Origin: JADKCZ01 sp963786945
GTDB lineage: Bacteria; Myxococcota; Myxococcia; Myxococcales; Anaeromyxobacteraceae
Length of the DNA: 64,000 nucleotides
Assembly (NCBI GenBank): GCA_963786945.1
Contig: CAWBAO010000003.1
Span: 1 to 64,000 of the forward strand
Direction of reading: 5' to 3'
The position numbers and the translations under genes are program-made. Within the stretch, counting starts at the first letter, position 1. Each line of letters begins with the position of its first letter. Shown here one piece after another: positions 52,485-62,186 of the stretch. Under the pieces are notes generated by a model that saw only the letters and a program-made list of their open reading frames with translations, was not told the DNA's origin and did no database searches.

Positions 52485-53819
52485 GTGGCCAAGCGCATCG
52501 TCTTCACCAAGCGGCTCCAGCTCATCGGGCTGCTCTCGGTGCCCTCCGGCATGCCGCTCGGCTGGATCTTCAACACCTTCCAGGTCTTCCTCGTCGACCT
52601 GGGCATCTCCCGCACCCAGATCGGCTTCCTCTCCGCGGCCTCGCTCCCCTGGACGCTCAAGTTCCTCTGGGCCCCGCTGGTCGACCGCTTCGCCCTCCCC
52701 TGGCCGGGCCGCCGCCGCAGCTGGATCATCGTCACCCAGCTCGGGCTGGCGCTGGCCTTCGGCGCGCTGGCCGCCTTCGCCTGGCGGGCGCTGGCCGCCC
52801 GGGAGGGCGGGAGCCCGCTGGCGGCCGCCCCGCTGGTGCTCGGCCTGCTGGCGCTGGCCATCGCCTTCCTGGGCGCCACCCAGGACATCGCCTACGACGC
52901 CTACGCCGTGGAGTTCCTGCGCCCCGAGGAGCACGCCGCCGCGCCCGGCGTCCGCTCCATCTACTACTGGGTCGGGATGCTGCTGGCCGGGGCCGTCGCC
53001 ATCGGCCTGGTCGACGTGCTGGGCTGGACGCTGGTCTTCCTGCTGCTGGGCGCGCTCTTCGTGGCCAGCGTCGGGCTGGTGCTCTGGAGCGACGAGCCGG
53101 AGCAGCCGCCGGTGCCGCGCGCCTCGCTGCGCGAGGCGGTGGTCGAGCCGCTGGGGGCCTTCTTCCGCCGCGGCGACGCCATCGCCATCGCCCTGTTCCT
53201 CATCTTCTACAAGTTCGGGGACAACATGGCCGGGACCATGGTCAACCCGTTCTTGAAGGACCTCTGCTTCTCCAACGCCGAGCTGGGCGCCGCGGTGAAG
53301 ACCATCGGCATCGTCGCCTCCATCGCCGGGAGCGCCGCCGCGGTCGGGCTGACCATGAGGCTGGGGGTGGGGCGGGCGCTCTGGGTGCTGGGCCTCGCCC
53401 AGGCGCTGGCCAACCTGCTCTACGCCGCGGCCGCGGTGAGCCGGGCCGCGCCGCTCGACGCCCACCTCTGCGCCGCCGGCCTGCCCCCGCTGGACGCCGC
53501 CACCCGGGCCTGGGCCTACGTCAGCATCGCCGGCGAGTACGGCGCCAAGTCGATGGCCTCGGTGGCCCAGGGGGCGCTGCTGCTGCGCATCTGCGACAGG
53601 AAGAACGCCGTCACCCAGTTCGCGCTCCTCTCCAGCCTCTTCGCGCTGGGGCGCTGGACCGCCGGCATCCCCTCCGGCTGGCTGGTCGAGCTCTTCGGCT
53701 ACCCGCTCTTCTTCACGCTCTGCGCCACCGTGGTGGCCGTGCCCGGCTTCGTCTTCCTGCAGCGGATCGCGCCGTTCGGCCAGCGGGACGTGAACGGGAC
53801 TCCCGCCTCCCAGGCCTGA
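52485..53819 (+). CDS. AmpG-like MFS transporter
   Basis: 444 residues, about twelve helices. LQLIGLLSVPSGMPLGWIFN near residue 9 and FLSAASLPWTLKFLWAPLVD near 50 match AmpG and acetyl-CoA/muropeptide-type carriers; GATQDIAYDAYAVEFLRPEE near 130 is the other signature (A-x-Q-D-I-x-x-D). Muropeptide uptake for cell-wall recycling is the usual role, with some members carrying other solutes. The gene ends 15 bases from the convergent membrane-protein gene. Confidence 0.85.
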   Translation: MAKRIVFTKRLQLIGLLSVPSGMPLGWIFNTFQVFLVDLGISRTQIGFLSAASLPWTLKFLWAPLVDRFALPWPGRRRSWIIVTQLGLALAFGALAAFAWRALAAREGGSPLAAAPLVLGLLALAIAFLGATQDIAYDAYAVEFLRPEEHAAAPGVRSIYYWVGMLLAGAVAIGLVDVLGWTLVFLLLGALFVASVGLVLWSDEPEQPPVPRASLREAVVEPLGAFFRRGDAIAIALFLIFYKFGDNMAGTMVNPFLKDLCFSNAELGAAVKTIGIVASIAGSAAAVGLTMRLGVGRALWVLGLAQALANLLYAAAAVSRAAPLDAHLCAAGLPPLDAATRAWAYVSIAGEYGAKSMASVAQGALLLRICDRKNAVTQFALLSSLFALGRWTAGIPSGWLVELFGYPLFFTLCATVVAVPGFVFLQRIAPFGQRDVNGTPASQA

Positions 53820-53834
53820 GGCCGCCCGACCGCC

Positions 53835-55333
53835 CTACTCCAGCGGCGGGACCAGCTCCAGCACGTCCACCGTGGCCCGCCGCTCCACCACCCTGACCGG
53901 CCAGGCGTGATAGGCGCGCAGCCAGCGCTCCGCCTCGCGCTCCGGCTCCTCGCCGTGCGGCCGGCAGATCGCGGATCGACCCGACCGGCAGCCCCTTCCA
54001 CTGCATCACCGTGGGCGTGGCCCGGTGGGTCACCCCCCAGACGCGCCGCGGCCCGTCGCCGGCCTCGTCGCGCAGCCCCCGCTCCCGCGCCACCAGCGAG
54101 GCGTGCCAGACCGCCGGCCAGACCGACCAGTAGTCGCCGGCCACCAGCTGGCAGCGGGCCGCCAGCACGTCCTCGGTGAGCCTCCCCGCCACCGCGTCCA
54201 GGTCTCCCCGGACGCGTGCCAGGGAGGGTGCGCCGCCCACCGCCAGCGCCGCCAGCGGCAGCGCCAGCAGCGCCGCCGCCAAGGCGGGGCGGGCCGCGCG
54301 GGCCGCCCGCGCCAGCGGCTCGGCCAGCAGCGAGACCACCGCGAGGTGGAGGAGCAGCGCCGACGGCGCCAGGTACCGCGGGTGGTGGTGGTTCTCCGCC
54401 ACCCAGGCCAGCGCCCCCACGAAGGCGGCGTAGGCCACCGCCGCCAGGAGCAGCGTGGCCGCCCGGAGCAGCGCGTCGCGCCGGAAGCTCGCGCGACGAC
54501 GGGAGCCGGAGCAGCAGCGCCGCCAGGCCCAGGCCGACGAGCAGGCTCCAGCCCCAGCCGCGGCCCTCCTCCCAGGCCCGGGCCACCATGGCGCCCCACG
54601 CCGAGGGCCACCCGGCCAGCGGCAGGAAGCCGACCGTGAGCCGCAGCGGCAGGCCGGTGAGCGCCGGGTAGAGCAGGATCGAGGCCTGCCCCGCCGCCAG
54701 CCCCACCGCCAGCAGCCCGGCGTCGACCAGCAGCCGCTCCCGCACCGCGCCCCGGTCGTCGGTGGTGAACCAGTCCTCCAGGGCCCGGGCCAGCGCCAGC
54801 AGCCCCAGCAGGACGCCGGTGGCCGGGTTGACCCAGTGGGCCAGCAGCACCAGCAGGAGCCCGGCCGCCAGGCGCCAGCGCGACCGGCGCGCCCCGCCGG
54901 CGGCAGGCTCGGCGAAGGCCAGCCCGGCCAGCGCCAGCGCCAGGGAGAGGCCGTAGGGCTGGTCGCCCAGGTACTCGAAGCGCCACGGCGCCGGAGCCGC
55001 CAGCAGCAGCGTCCCGGCCGCCACCGCGCCGGTGAGCGGCCAGTCGCGCTCGGCCAGCAGGTGGCGGGCCAGCAGCACCACCGCCGCCAGCCCGGCCAGG
55101 ATCATCAGGCCGCGCTGCAGCAGCAGGTTCCAGAGCGGATCGCGGACCGGCAGCGCCAGCAGCGGCAGCAGCATGCCGTAGCGCTCCTGGTCCCAGTAGA
55201 GCGGGGTCCAGCGCTGCAGCGAGACCAGCACCGGGACGATCGAGTCGCCGTGCTCCAGCCGGTGGATGCTGCCGAGGTCGAGCAGCGCCGCGGCCGCCAC
55301 CAGCGCCGCGAGGAGCGGCCAGGCGCGGCGCAC
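53835..55333 (-). CDS. Polytopic membrane protein, possibly glycosyltransferase-like, two insertions
   Basis: 498 residues once two extra bases are removed. GTG at 55333 starts VRRAWPLLAALVAAAALLDL; further helices include LWNLLLQRGLMILAGLAAVV and LLVLLAHWVNPATGVLLGLL. The frame changes near 54490 (to FRRDALLRAATLLLAAVAYA) and again near 53960, ending ERWLRAYHAWPVRVVERRAT to TAG at 53835. The layout of about ten helices and a short soluble tail resembles GT39/GT87-like or unknown envelope proteins; no D-D or D-E active-site motif stands out. It follows nuoI but is not a complex I subunit. Confidence 0.55.
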
Positions 55334-55353
55334 GGTGGGGCCGGTGGCCGGGG

Positions 55354-56073
55354 CTACCTGGCCCCAGCCCGCTCGGCCCGCTCCTTGGCCTCGGCGGCCA
55401 GCGCCCGCACCGAGAAGCCCGGGGTCTGGGCGTACTCGTCGGTGGCGTCGGCGTGGTAGGCGCGGGCGGTGGCCTTCATGGCGGCCAGCTTGTCGGCCGG
55501 GATGGCCGGCGAGGGGCGCCGCAGCCAGGGGTCCGAGTGGTAGCCGACCGCCGGCCCGCGCAGCAGCGCCGGGAGGTCGAGGATCTGCTTGCTGCGCTCC
55601 AGCGACGGCGGGGCGTGCTCCCCGGTGTCCATGCGGATGGCGTCCTTGGGGCAGGCCTCGACGCAGAAGCCGCAGACCACGCAGCGCAGCTCGTCGATGA
55701 CGAACTTGACCGGGTACTTCTCGATGGGGTCGCCCTCCACCTCGCCGGCCTCGATGTAGATGCACTGGGCCGGGCAGGCGGTGGCGCACATGTAGCAGGC
55801 CACGCAGCGCGGGTTGCCGTCCTCGCGCGGCACCAGCCGGTGCAGGCCGCGGTAGCCGGGCGGGTACGGCGCCTTCTCCTCCGGGTACTGCAGCGTGACG
55901 TTGTCCGAGCGGGCGAAGCCGCGGGGGCGCGCCAGGATGTCGGGGTTGGGGTCCCGGCTGAAGAAGAGGTTCCTCATGAAGTGGCCGACCAGGGTGCCGA
56001 GGCCCCTGATCACCTCGGGGAAGTAGATCCGCTCCCGGAGGTCGAGCGGCCGGTTGTCGAGCTGGTAGGCCAT
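55354..56073 (-). CDS. nuoI: NADH-quinone oxidoreductase subunit I
   Basis: 239 residues. Two 4Fe-4S motifs, CVACYMCATACP near residue 90 and CVVCGFCVEACP near 130, carry clusters N6a and N6b. NuoI links the peripheral arm to NuoB and the quinone site. It is larger than E. coli NuoI (180) because of a long N terminus (RIYFPEVIRGLGTLVGHFMR, an amphipathic membrane anchor) and a C-terminal extension of about 60 residues. It is the last nuo gene of this cluster and begins nine bases after nuoH. Confidence 0.93.
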   Translation of the reverse strand: MAYQLDNRPLDLRERIYFPEVIRGLGTLVGHFMRNLFFSRDPNPDILARPRGFARSDNVTLQYPEEKAPYPPGYRGLHRLVPREDGNPRCVACYMCATACPAQCIYIEAGEVEGDPIEKYPVKFVIDELRCVVCGFCVEACPKDAIRMDTGEHAPPSLERSKQILDLPALLRGPAVGYHSDPWLRRPSPAIPADKLAAMKATARAYHADATDEYAQTPGFSVRALAAEAKERAERAGAR

Positions 56074-56082
56074 GCCAATCTC

Positions 56083-57470
56083 CTAGTGTCCGGCCGCGTG
56101 GGCCGCGCCGTGGCTGCCGTGCGCCTGGGCTGCGGGCGCCGAGCGGCCGCTGGCGACGACCAGCACGCCGATGACGACGATGGTGCCGAGGCCGATCCAG
56201 GCCAGCAGCTGGAGCGACGGGTCGATGAGGATGGCCGCGCCGGTGACGAAGATGTTCACCAGCGAGGCGGGGAGCAGGATCTTCCAGCAGAGCTGCTGGA
56301 TCTGGTCGTAGCGGAAGCGCGGCAGCAGCCAGCGGATCACCAGCTGCAGCCACATCATCAGGATCATCTTCACCAGGAAGGCGCCGGCGCCGATGGCGCC
56401 GAACCAGACCGGGGTCACCGAGGCGCGCAGCCACTCGGTGCTGACCACCAGCGGGTGCCAGCCGCCCAGGAAGACGGCGGTGATGATGCCGGCGAACACG
56501 GCGATCTCGAGGAACTCGCCGAGGAACATCATCCCGAACTTCATGCCCGAGTACTCGACGAAGTAGCCGACGATCTCGCTCTCGCCCTCGGGGAGGTCGA
56601 AGGGGGCCCGCTTGGTCTCGGCGAAGCCCGAGGTGAAGAAGATGAGGAAGCCGACCGGCTGCAGCAGCAGCCCCAGCGCCGGGAAGCCGCCGAGGACCGG
56701 CAGCCCCTGGGCCACCACCATCTCCTCGAGCCGCATGGTCTTGTAGGCCATCAGGGTGCCCACCACCGAGAGCCCCATGCGAGACCTCGTAGCTGATCAT
56801 CTGCGACGAGGCGCGGACGCCGCCCAGCAGCGCCCAGCTTGTTGTTGGAGGCCCAGCCGGCCAGCGAGGTGCCGTAGACCGAGAGCGAGGCGATGGCGAA
56901 GAGGTAGAGCAGCCCGGCGTCGAGCTGCGCCACCTGCAGCGCCACGGCCTGCCCGGCCGCGCCCACGCCGCCGAAGAAGGCCGACAGGCTGACCGCCGGG
57001 CCGACCGGGACGATGGCGAAGAGGCAGAAGACCGGCGCGAAGGAGAGCACCGGCGCCAGCTCGAAGAGGAGCCGGGTGCGCTGGTCCGGTCCGGTCGCCT
57101 CCTTGGTGAGCATCTTGAGGGCGTCGGCCAGCAGGTAGGGGATGCCGCCCAGCGGGTTCCCCGCCACCGTGATCCGGTTGGCGCCGATCCGGTTCTGCAG
57201 GAGGGCCGACCACTTGCGCTCCGCCACCGTGAGCAGCGAGCCGGAGATCATGAGGACGACCATCATCAGCGTCAGCACGTTGCCGATGGTGATGCCCACC
57301 TGGTAGGCGAACGGGCTCACCGTCCCCGGCGGGTTCCAGCCGAGCCCGATGGCCGCCTCGTTGCACGCCCACCCCAGCCCGGCGGCGGCCCAGTAGAAGG
57401 CCCACCCCAGCCCGACGAGGGCGGCCACCAGGATGGCCAGCGTCAGCGACATTCCAAAGAAGCGCTTCAC
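56083..57470 (-). CDS. nuoH: NADH-quinone oxidoreductase subunit H, two one-base insertions
   Basis: 461 residues after correction. MVVLMISGSLLTVAERKWSA near residue 75 and LLQNRIGANRITV form the E-R-K/G-P-x-R region next to the quinone cavity. In the middle, near 56820, KLGALLGGVRASSQMISYEV is recovered by deleting one base, and near 56778 a second deletion joins VS to MGLSVVGTLMAYK; the length then divides by three. PFDLPEGESEIVGYFVEYSG near residue 350 is the NuoH signature. The N terminus is extended (about 60 residues). Both insertions fall in a gene expected to be essential to the complex, so they are likely sequencing errors. Confidence 0.9.
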
Positions 57471-57480
57471 GCGTTCCTCC

Positions 57481-59238
57481 TCACCAGCCGCTCGGCGCGA
57501 CGCCGCGCCCGGGCGGCTCGGCGCCCTCGGGAGCCAGCCTTTCCTTCTGCCCGGCCAGCCGGCCGTCGACGGTGCCGGCCGGGAGCGGGACGAAGCCCCG
57601 GCGGCGACCGGCCGAGGGGAGCGCGTCCCACTTGAAGTCCGCGACCACGGCGCCCGCCAGCCTCGGCGAGAGCGCCAGCCAGACCTCGCGGTTGCTGCGC
57701 CACGGGGTCTTCAGGCCGAGCGCGCGCCCCAGCGCCGCCGCCAGGTCGGCGTGCGGGCGAGCCTCGCCGCGCGGGTACCAGGCCGCCTCGAAGCGCTGGG
57801 CCCGCCCCTCGAAGTTGACGAAGGTGCCGTCGGCCTCGGCCGCCGGCGAGGCCGGCAGCAGCACGGTGGCGGCGCCGGCCAGCGGGCCGCCGTTGCTGGC
57901 CTGCACCACCAGGGTGGGGAGCGCGGCCAGGGCCCCGGCCTCGGCCGGCAGCTCGGCGCCCACCGCCCAGACGGCGTGCACCGCGCCCGAGGCCGCTGCG
58001 GCCACCAGGTCGGCGAAGGGCCTGACCGAGAGGCCGAAGGCCTGCGCCGCCAGCTCCACGCCCTTGCGGTTGGGGTTCTCGTCGGCCTTCTTGAGGAACT
58101 CGTCGTGCCAGCCGTCGGGCCGGCCGCCGACGTAGACCGCCTTGACGCCCAGCCCCTCGGCGGCGACCGCGCAGGCGGCCAGCAGGTCCTCGAGCGAGGC
58201 CAGCGGCGAGAGCAGCACCGCCATCCCGGGGCCCCTGGCGGCGGCCAGCGCGCTCGCGGCCGCGGCCACGGCGGCGTCACGGGCCGCGGGCTTCCCCTCG
58301 GCCCCCCGCCCAATCCGCGCCTTGAGGACGCGGTCGAGGTTGTAGGGCTTGTAGGTGAGCCGCCCCTGGTCGCACATCCACTCCTGGTTGACCTGCTCGT
58401 TCTCGCGGGGGCGCAGGCGGTAGGCCGACTCGCCCAGGTAGTCGAGCGAGACGTTGCAGCCGCGGCTGCAGCCGGTGCAGATGGAGCGGGCCGAGCTCAT
58501 GAACCAGACGCGGCCGCTGAAGCGGAAGTCGGTCGAGGTGAGCGCGCCCACCGGGCAGATGTCGACCACGTTGCCGGCGTACTTGTCGTCGAGCGGCTGC
58601 CCCGGGAAGGCGGTGATCTCGCTGCGGGTGCCGCGGTTGGCCACCCCCAGCTGCGGGTTCTTGGCCACCTCGCGCATGAAGCGGACGCAGCGGGTGCAGA
58701 GGATGCAGCGCTCCTGGTCCAGCGTGACCGTCGGCCCCAGCGCGACCCGCTTCCCCTTCACGTTCTTGGGGATGTCGAGGCGGGAGGGCTTGCCGTCGTA
58801 GGTGACGTAGTAGTCCTGCAGCTTGCACTCGCCGGCCTGGTCGCAGATGGAGCAGTCGACCGGGTGGTTGAGCAGCAGGAACTCGAGGTTGGCGCGCTGC
58901 TGCTCCTTCACCTTCGGGGTGTCGGTCTTGACCACCACCCCCTCGGCCAGCGGCGCCTGGCAGCCCGGCATGAGCTTGCCGCCCGGCGCGTTCGACATCT
59001 CGACCAGGCACTGGCGGCAGTTGGCGGCCACCGAGAGCCGCTTGTGCCAGCAGTAGTAGGGGATCTCGATCCCCATGCGGGTGGCCGCCTCGATGACGGT
59101 GGTCCCCGGCTTCACCACCACCTCGCGGCCGTCGATGGTGGCGGTCACCATCCCCGGGTTCTTGGGCGGCGGCGGCGCAGGCGGGCCCGGCGGCTTGGGG
59201 GCCGCGGCGGGCGCTTCGGGCTTCTTCTCCTCGGCCAT
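57481..59238 (-). CDS. nuoG: NADH-quinone oxidoreductase subunit G, short form
   Basis: 585 residues, versus about 900 in E. coli. A Pro/Ala-rich leader of 30 residues precedes the 2Fe-2S ferredoxin domain (YYCWHKRLSVAANCRQCLVE near 60), HPVDCSICDQAGECKLQDYY near 125, CILCTRCVRFMREV near 175, ICPVGALTS and CTGCSRGCNVSLDY near 250. The molybdopterin-like domain that follows is shortened. NuoG usually passes electrons between NuoF and NuoI, but nuoE and nuoF are not in this cluster. It lies between nuoD and nuoH. Confidence 0.9.
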   Translation of the reverse strand: MAEEKKPEAPAAAPKPPGPPAPPPPKNPGMVTATIDGREVVVKPGTTVIEAATRMGIEIPYYCWHKRLSVAANCRQCLVEMSNAPGGKLMPGCQAPLAEGVVVKTDTPKVKEQQRANLEFLLLNHPVDCSICDQAGECKLQDYYVTYDGKPSRLDIPKNVKGKRVALGPTVTLDQERCILCTRCVRFMREVAKNPQLGVANRGTRSEITAFPGQPLDDKYAGNVVDICPVGALTSTDFRFSGRVWFMSSARSICTGCSRGCNVSLDYLGESAYRLRPRENEQVNQEWMCDQGRLTYKPYNLDRVLKARIGRGAEGKPAARDAAVAAAASALAAARGPGMAVLLSPLASLEDLLAACAVAAEGLGVKAVYVGGRPDGWHDEFLKKADENPNRKGVELAAQAFGLSVRPFADLVAAAASGAVHAVWAVGAELPAEAGALAALPTLVVQASNGGPLAGAATVLLPASPAAEADGTFVNFEGRAQRFEAAWYPRGEARPHADLAAALGRALGLKTPWRSNREVWLALSPRLAGAVVADFKWDALPSAGRRRGFVPLPAGTVDGRLAGQKERLAPEGAEPPGRGVAPSGW

Positions 59239-59269
59239 TCCTAATCCTCCGAGCGCGCCGGGCGAGCCG

Positions 59270-60505
59270 TCACTGCTCGACCTCGCCGCCGATCATGTTG
59301 ATGGAGTCGAACACCGGGATCAGGTCCGAGAGCAGCGCCCCCTTGAGGATGATCGGCAGGGCCGCCAGCATGGGCCAGCCGGGCGCGCGCAGCCCCAGCT
59401 TGTAGGGGCGGCCGCTGCCGTCGGAGACCAGGTAGAAGCCCAGCTCGCCGTTGGCCGCCTCGGTGTACCCGTAGACCTCGCCGGCCGGGACCTGGATCCC
59501 CTCCATGATGAGCTTGAAGTGGGCCATCACGCCCTCGATGGTCCCGTAGACCTCCGGCTTGGGCGGCAGCACGTAGCGGAAGTCGCGCACCACCAGCTCG
59601 CCCGGGGCCATGTCGCGGAAGCACTGCCGGATGATCCGGTCCGACTGCTTCATCTCCTCGATGCGCATCAGGTAGCGATCGAGGGTGTCGCCGTTGCTGC
59701 CCACCGGGATGTCGAAGTCGAGCCGGTCGTAGACCAGGTAGGGGGCCGCCTTGCGCACGTCGTAGGGCTCGCCCGAGGCCCGCAGGCAGGGGCCGGTGAA
59801 GCCGAGATCGAGGGCGTCGGCACGGCTCACCGTGCCCACCCCACGGACCCGGTCGACGAAGATCCGGTTGCGGGTGAGCAGGCCGTCGATCTCGTCGCGC
59901 AGCGACACCACCCGGTCGAGGGTCGCGGTGGTCTTCTCGGCCCACCCGTCCGGCGCGTCGCGCGAGACCCCGCCGATGCGCGCGTAGTTGGAGGTGAGCC
60001 GGGCGCCGCACAGCTCGGTGAGCCGGTCCCAGAGCAGGTCGCGCCCCTCGACGGCGTAGAGGAAGACGGTCATGGCGCCCAGCTCGAGGCCGAGCGCCGC
60101 CACCAGGGTGAGGTGGTCGCAGATGCGGTGGATCTCGGAGGTGATGGTGCGCAGGTACTGGGCCCGCTCCGGGACCTCGAGCTTGCAGAGCTTCTCGACC
60201 GCCAGGGCGAAGCCCACGTTGTTCATGATCGAGCTGACGTAGTTCAGCCGATCCGTGTACGGGAAGCACTGCGTCCAGGTGACGTTCTCGCAGCTCTTCT
60301 CGAAGCCGCGGTGCAGGAAGCCGATGTCGAGCTTGCAGCTGGCGATGTTCTCGCCCTCCAGCTCCACCACGGCGCGCGCCGTCCCGTGCGTGGCCGGGTG
60401 GGACGGGCCGAGGTTGACCAGCATGCGCTTCGACTTGAGCGGGGCGTCGAGCTCGCTCGAGCGCGGCGCCACCGGCTTCAACGCTTCCTTGACCTCGGTC
60501 GACAT
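59270..60505 (-). CDS. nuoD: NADH-quinone oxidoreductase subunit D
   Basis: 411 residues. VNLGPSHPATHGTARAVVEL near residue 32, DIGFLHRGFEKSCENVTWTQ near 60 and NNVGFALAVEKLCKLEVPER are typical, and the C-terminal PVFDSINMIGGEVEQ is complete. NuoD holds the quinone-binding loop with the His and Tyr partners (SHPATHG has the His). It differs from the second nuoD in the window (63909 onward), whose start reads NFGPQHPSTHG. It is in an operon with nuoC upstream and nuoG downstream. Confidence 0.94.
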   Translation of the reverse strand: MSTEVKEALKPVAPRSSELDAPLKSKRMLVNLGPSHPATHGTARAVVELEGENIASCKLDIGFLHRGFEKSCENVTWTQCFPYTDRLNYVSSIMNNVGFALAVEKLCKLEVPERAQYLRTITSEIHRICDHLTLVAALGLELGAMTVFLYAVEGRDLLWDRLTELCGARLTSNYARIGGVSRDAPDGWAEKTTATLDRVVSLRDEIDGLLTRNRIFVDRVRGVGTVSRADALDLGFTGPCLRASGEPYDVRKAAPYLVYDRLDFDIPVGSNGDTLDRYLMRIEEMKQSDRIIRQCFRDMAPGELVVRDFRYVLPPKPEVYGTIEGVMAHFKLIMEGIQVPAGEVYGYTEAANGELGFYLVSDGSGRPYKLGLRAPGWPMLAALPIILKGALLSDLIPVFDSINMIGGEVEQ

Positions 60506-60550
60506 GGAACCTCGCCTGGCGCCCGCCCGGGCCGCCGGTCGAACGTGCCG

Positions 60551-61096
60551 CTACTCGCTGCGCCTCGCCGGCCCCGGCCCGCGGAACTGCTCCTCCGGCA
60601 CCTCCAGCTCGGTCACCAGCGGCTGCCTCCCGCGCAGCGGGTAGTCCTTGCGCAGCGGGTGGCCCTCGAACTCGTCGTACATGTAGAGGCGCCGGTGGTC
60701 GGGGTGGCCGGTGAAGGTGATGCCGTACATGTCGAAGCAGTAGCGCTCGAACCAGTTGGCCCCGCGCCAGATCCCGCAGACGCTGGGCACCACCGCGTCC
60801 TGCTCGGGCACCTTGACCCGCAGCCGGACCCGCCAGTTCCTGGTGGTGGAGAGCAGGTTGTAGACCACCTCGAAGCGCGGCTCCTGCCCGAGGTAGTCGA
60901 CCGCGGTGATGTAGGGGGCCATGTTGAACTGCATGCCGGGATCGTCGCGCAGGAACTGGCAGACCTCGAGCAGCCGATCGCGCTCGACGAAGGCGACGTC
61001 GTCGCCGCCCGGCCCCTGGAAGGCGCCGGTGACCCCGTCGCCCTTGACCGGATCCTTGAAGCGCTCGACGAGCGCGTCGATGACGACCTTGGACAT
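60551..61096 (-). CDS. nuoC: NADH-quinone oxidoreductase subunit C
   Basis: 181 residues of the 30-kDa subunit. RFEVVYNLLSTTRNWRVRLR near residue 75, NWFERYCFDMYGITFTGHPD near 115 (E-R-E-x-x-D-x-x-G-x-x-F-x-G-H-P) and EGHPLRKDYPL near 145 are diagnostic. It lies between nuoB and nuoD and is separate from, not fused to, nuoD. The 46-base gap to nuoD is unremarkable. Confidence 0.94.
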   Translation of the reverse strand: MSKVVIDALVERFKDPVKGDGVTGAFQGPGGDDVAFVERDRLLEVCQFLRDDPGMQFNMAPYITAVDYLGQEPRFEVVYNLLSTTRNWRVRLRVKVPEQDAVVPSVCGIWRGANWFERYCFDMYGITFTGHPDHRRLYMYDEFEGHPLRKDYPLRGRQPLVTELEVPEEQFRGPGPARRSE

Positions 61097-61108
61097 GGTG
61101 GCCCTCGC

Positions 61109-61663
61109 CTACCGCGGACGCGGCGCCTGCCCGAGCACGGGGAGCGGCTTGCCCTGGGTGAGTTGGTGGTGCTGCCCCTGGATCTTGGCCTGCAGCATGA
61201 TGATCCCGTCGAGCACCTGCTCCGGCCGCGGGGGGCAGCCCGGCACGTAGACGTCGACGGGGATGATGCGGTCGATGCCCTGGACGGTGGCGTAGTTGTC
61301 GTAGAAGCCGCCCGAGGAGGCGCAGACGCCGAAGGCCACCACCCACTTGGGCTCGGCGATCGACTCCCAGACCCGGCGAAGCACCGGCGCCTGCTTGCAG
61401 TTGACGGTGCCGACCACCATCAGCAGGTCGGCCTGGCGGGGCGAGAAGCGCGGCAGCGCGGCGCCGAAGCGGTCCAGGTCGTAGCGGGCCGCCGCCAGCG
61501 TCATGTACTCCATGCCGCAGCAGGCGGTGACGAAGGGGTACTGGAACAGCGAGTACTTGCGGGCCCAGCCCAGCCCCTTGGAGACCATCTTCTCGAGCGC
61601 GCCCATGGCGTCGTCGCGGCGGGTCGGGATGATGCCGGGGATGGCGTCGAGTTCGGTGGACAT
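61109..61663 (-). CDS. nuoB: NADH-quinone oxidoreductase subunit B
   Basis: 184 residues. Cysteines of cluster N2 are in TACCGMEYMTLA near residue 48, AFGVCASSGGFYDNYA near 115 and VDVYVPGCPPRPEQVLDGII near 140. It receives electrons from NuoI and gives them to quinone. GGGGAG lies upstream of the ATG at 61663. Compared with the second copy at 62641, it has a longer N terminus and a differing Cys-Ala-Ser-Ser loop, showing two distinct complex I types. Confidence 0.94.
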   Translation of the reverse strand: MSTELDAIPGIIPTRRDDAMGALEKMVSKGLGWARKYSLFQYPFVTACCGMEYMTLAAARYDLDRFGAALPRFSPRQADLLMVVGTVNCKQAPVLRRVWESIAEPKWVVAFGVCASSGGFYDNYATVQGIDRIIPVDVYVPGCPPRPEQVLDGIIMLQAKIQGQHHQLTQGKPLPVLGQAPRPR

Positions 61664-61677
61664 GCGTGTGCTCCCCT

Positions 61678-62046
61678 TCACTCGTTCCAGTCGATGACGC
61701 CCTTCTTCCAGACGTAGGCGAGGCCGACGACCAGGGTGGCGACGAAGATGAGCATCTCGACGTAGCCAGCCCAGCCGAGCTCGGTGAAGAGCACCGCCCA
61801 GGGGAAGAGGAAGACCGCCTCGATGTCGAAGACGATGAACAGCAGGGCGACGACGTAGAACTTCACGCCGAAGCGATCGCGGGCTGACCCGACCGGGACC
61901 GAGCCGCACTCGAAGGGGGCCGCCTTCGCCGCGTTGGGGCGGCGGGGGCCGAGGACGTTGGCCAGCCCGAGGAGGACGAAGGCCAGGCCGGTGGCAACCA
62001 GCAGCACTACACCGATCGGGAAGTAGGTCTGGAGGGGTGTGAGCAT
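61678..62046 (-). CDS. nuoA: NADH-quinone oxidoreductase subunit A
   Basis: 122 residues with three membrane helices. PFECGSVPVGSARDRFGVKF near residue 45 is the E-C-G loop with R-F-x-x-(K/R)-F, and FYVVALLFIVFDIEAVFLFP is helix 2 with the conserved D-I-E. The ATG at 62046 matches the family N terminus; a TTG at 62076 would add ten non-conserved residues. It is divergent from the second nuoA, 140 bases away. A TTGACG at 62102-62097 on this strand may be its -35. Confidence 0.93.
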   Translation of the reverse strand: MLTPLQTYFPIGVVLLVATGLAFVLLGLANVLGPRRPNAAKAAPFECGSVPVGSARDRFGVKFYVVALLFIVFDIEAVFLFPWAVLFTELGWAGYVEMLIFVATLVVGLAYVWKKGVIDWNE

Positions 62047-62116
62047 GGGTCGGCAGCTTTCGGGTGGGTCATCCAAATGCCCGCGCCCGTAGATTTCGTC
62101 AAGAGAATTCGGACGC

Positions 62117-62144
62117 TTGACAATACGGTGACGATCAGTAGACT
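62117..62144 (+). promoter_or_regulatory. Promoter of the second nuo operon
   Basis: Perfect TTGACA at 62117-62122, 16-base spacer, TAGACT at 62139-62144. A 37-base leader includes GAAGGGG ahead of ATG 62187. Confidence 0.55.
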
Positions 62145-62186
62145 CCGCCCGCTTTTTCCCTTACCCAACCTGAAGGGGTGCTCGTG

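Noticed and set aside
62047..62076. TTG at 62076 as the start of the left nuoA
   Set aside because: It adds ten residues not typical of NuoA and lies in the divergent promoter region.
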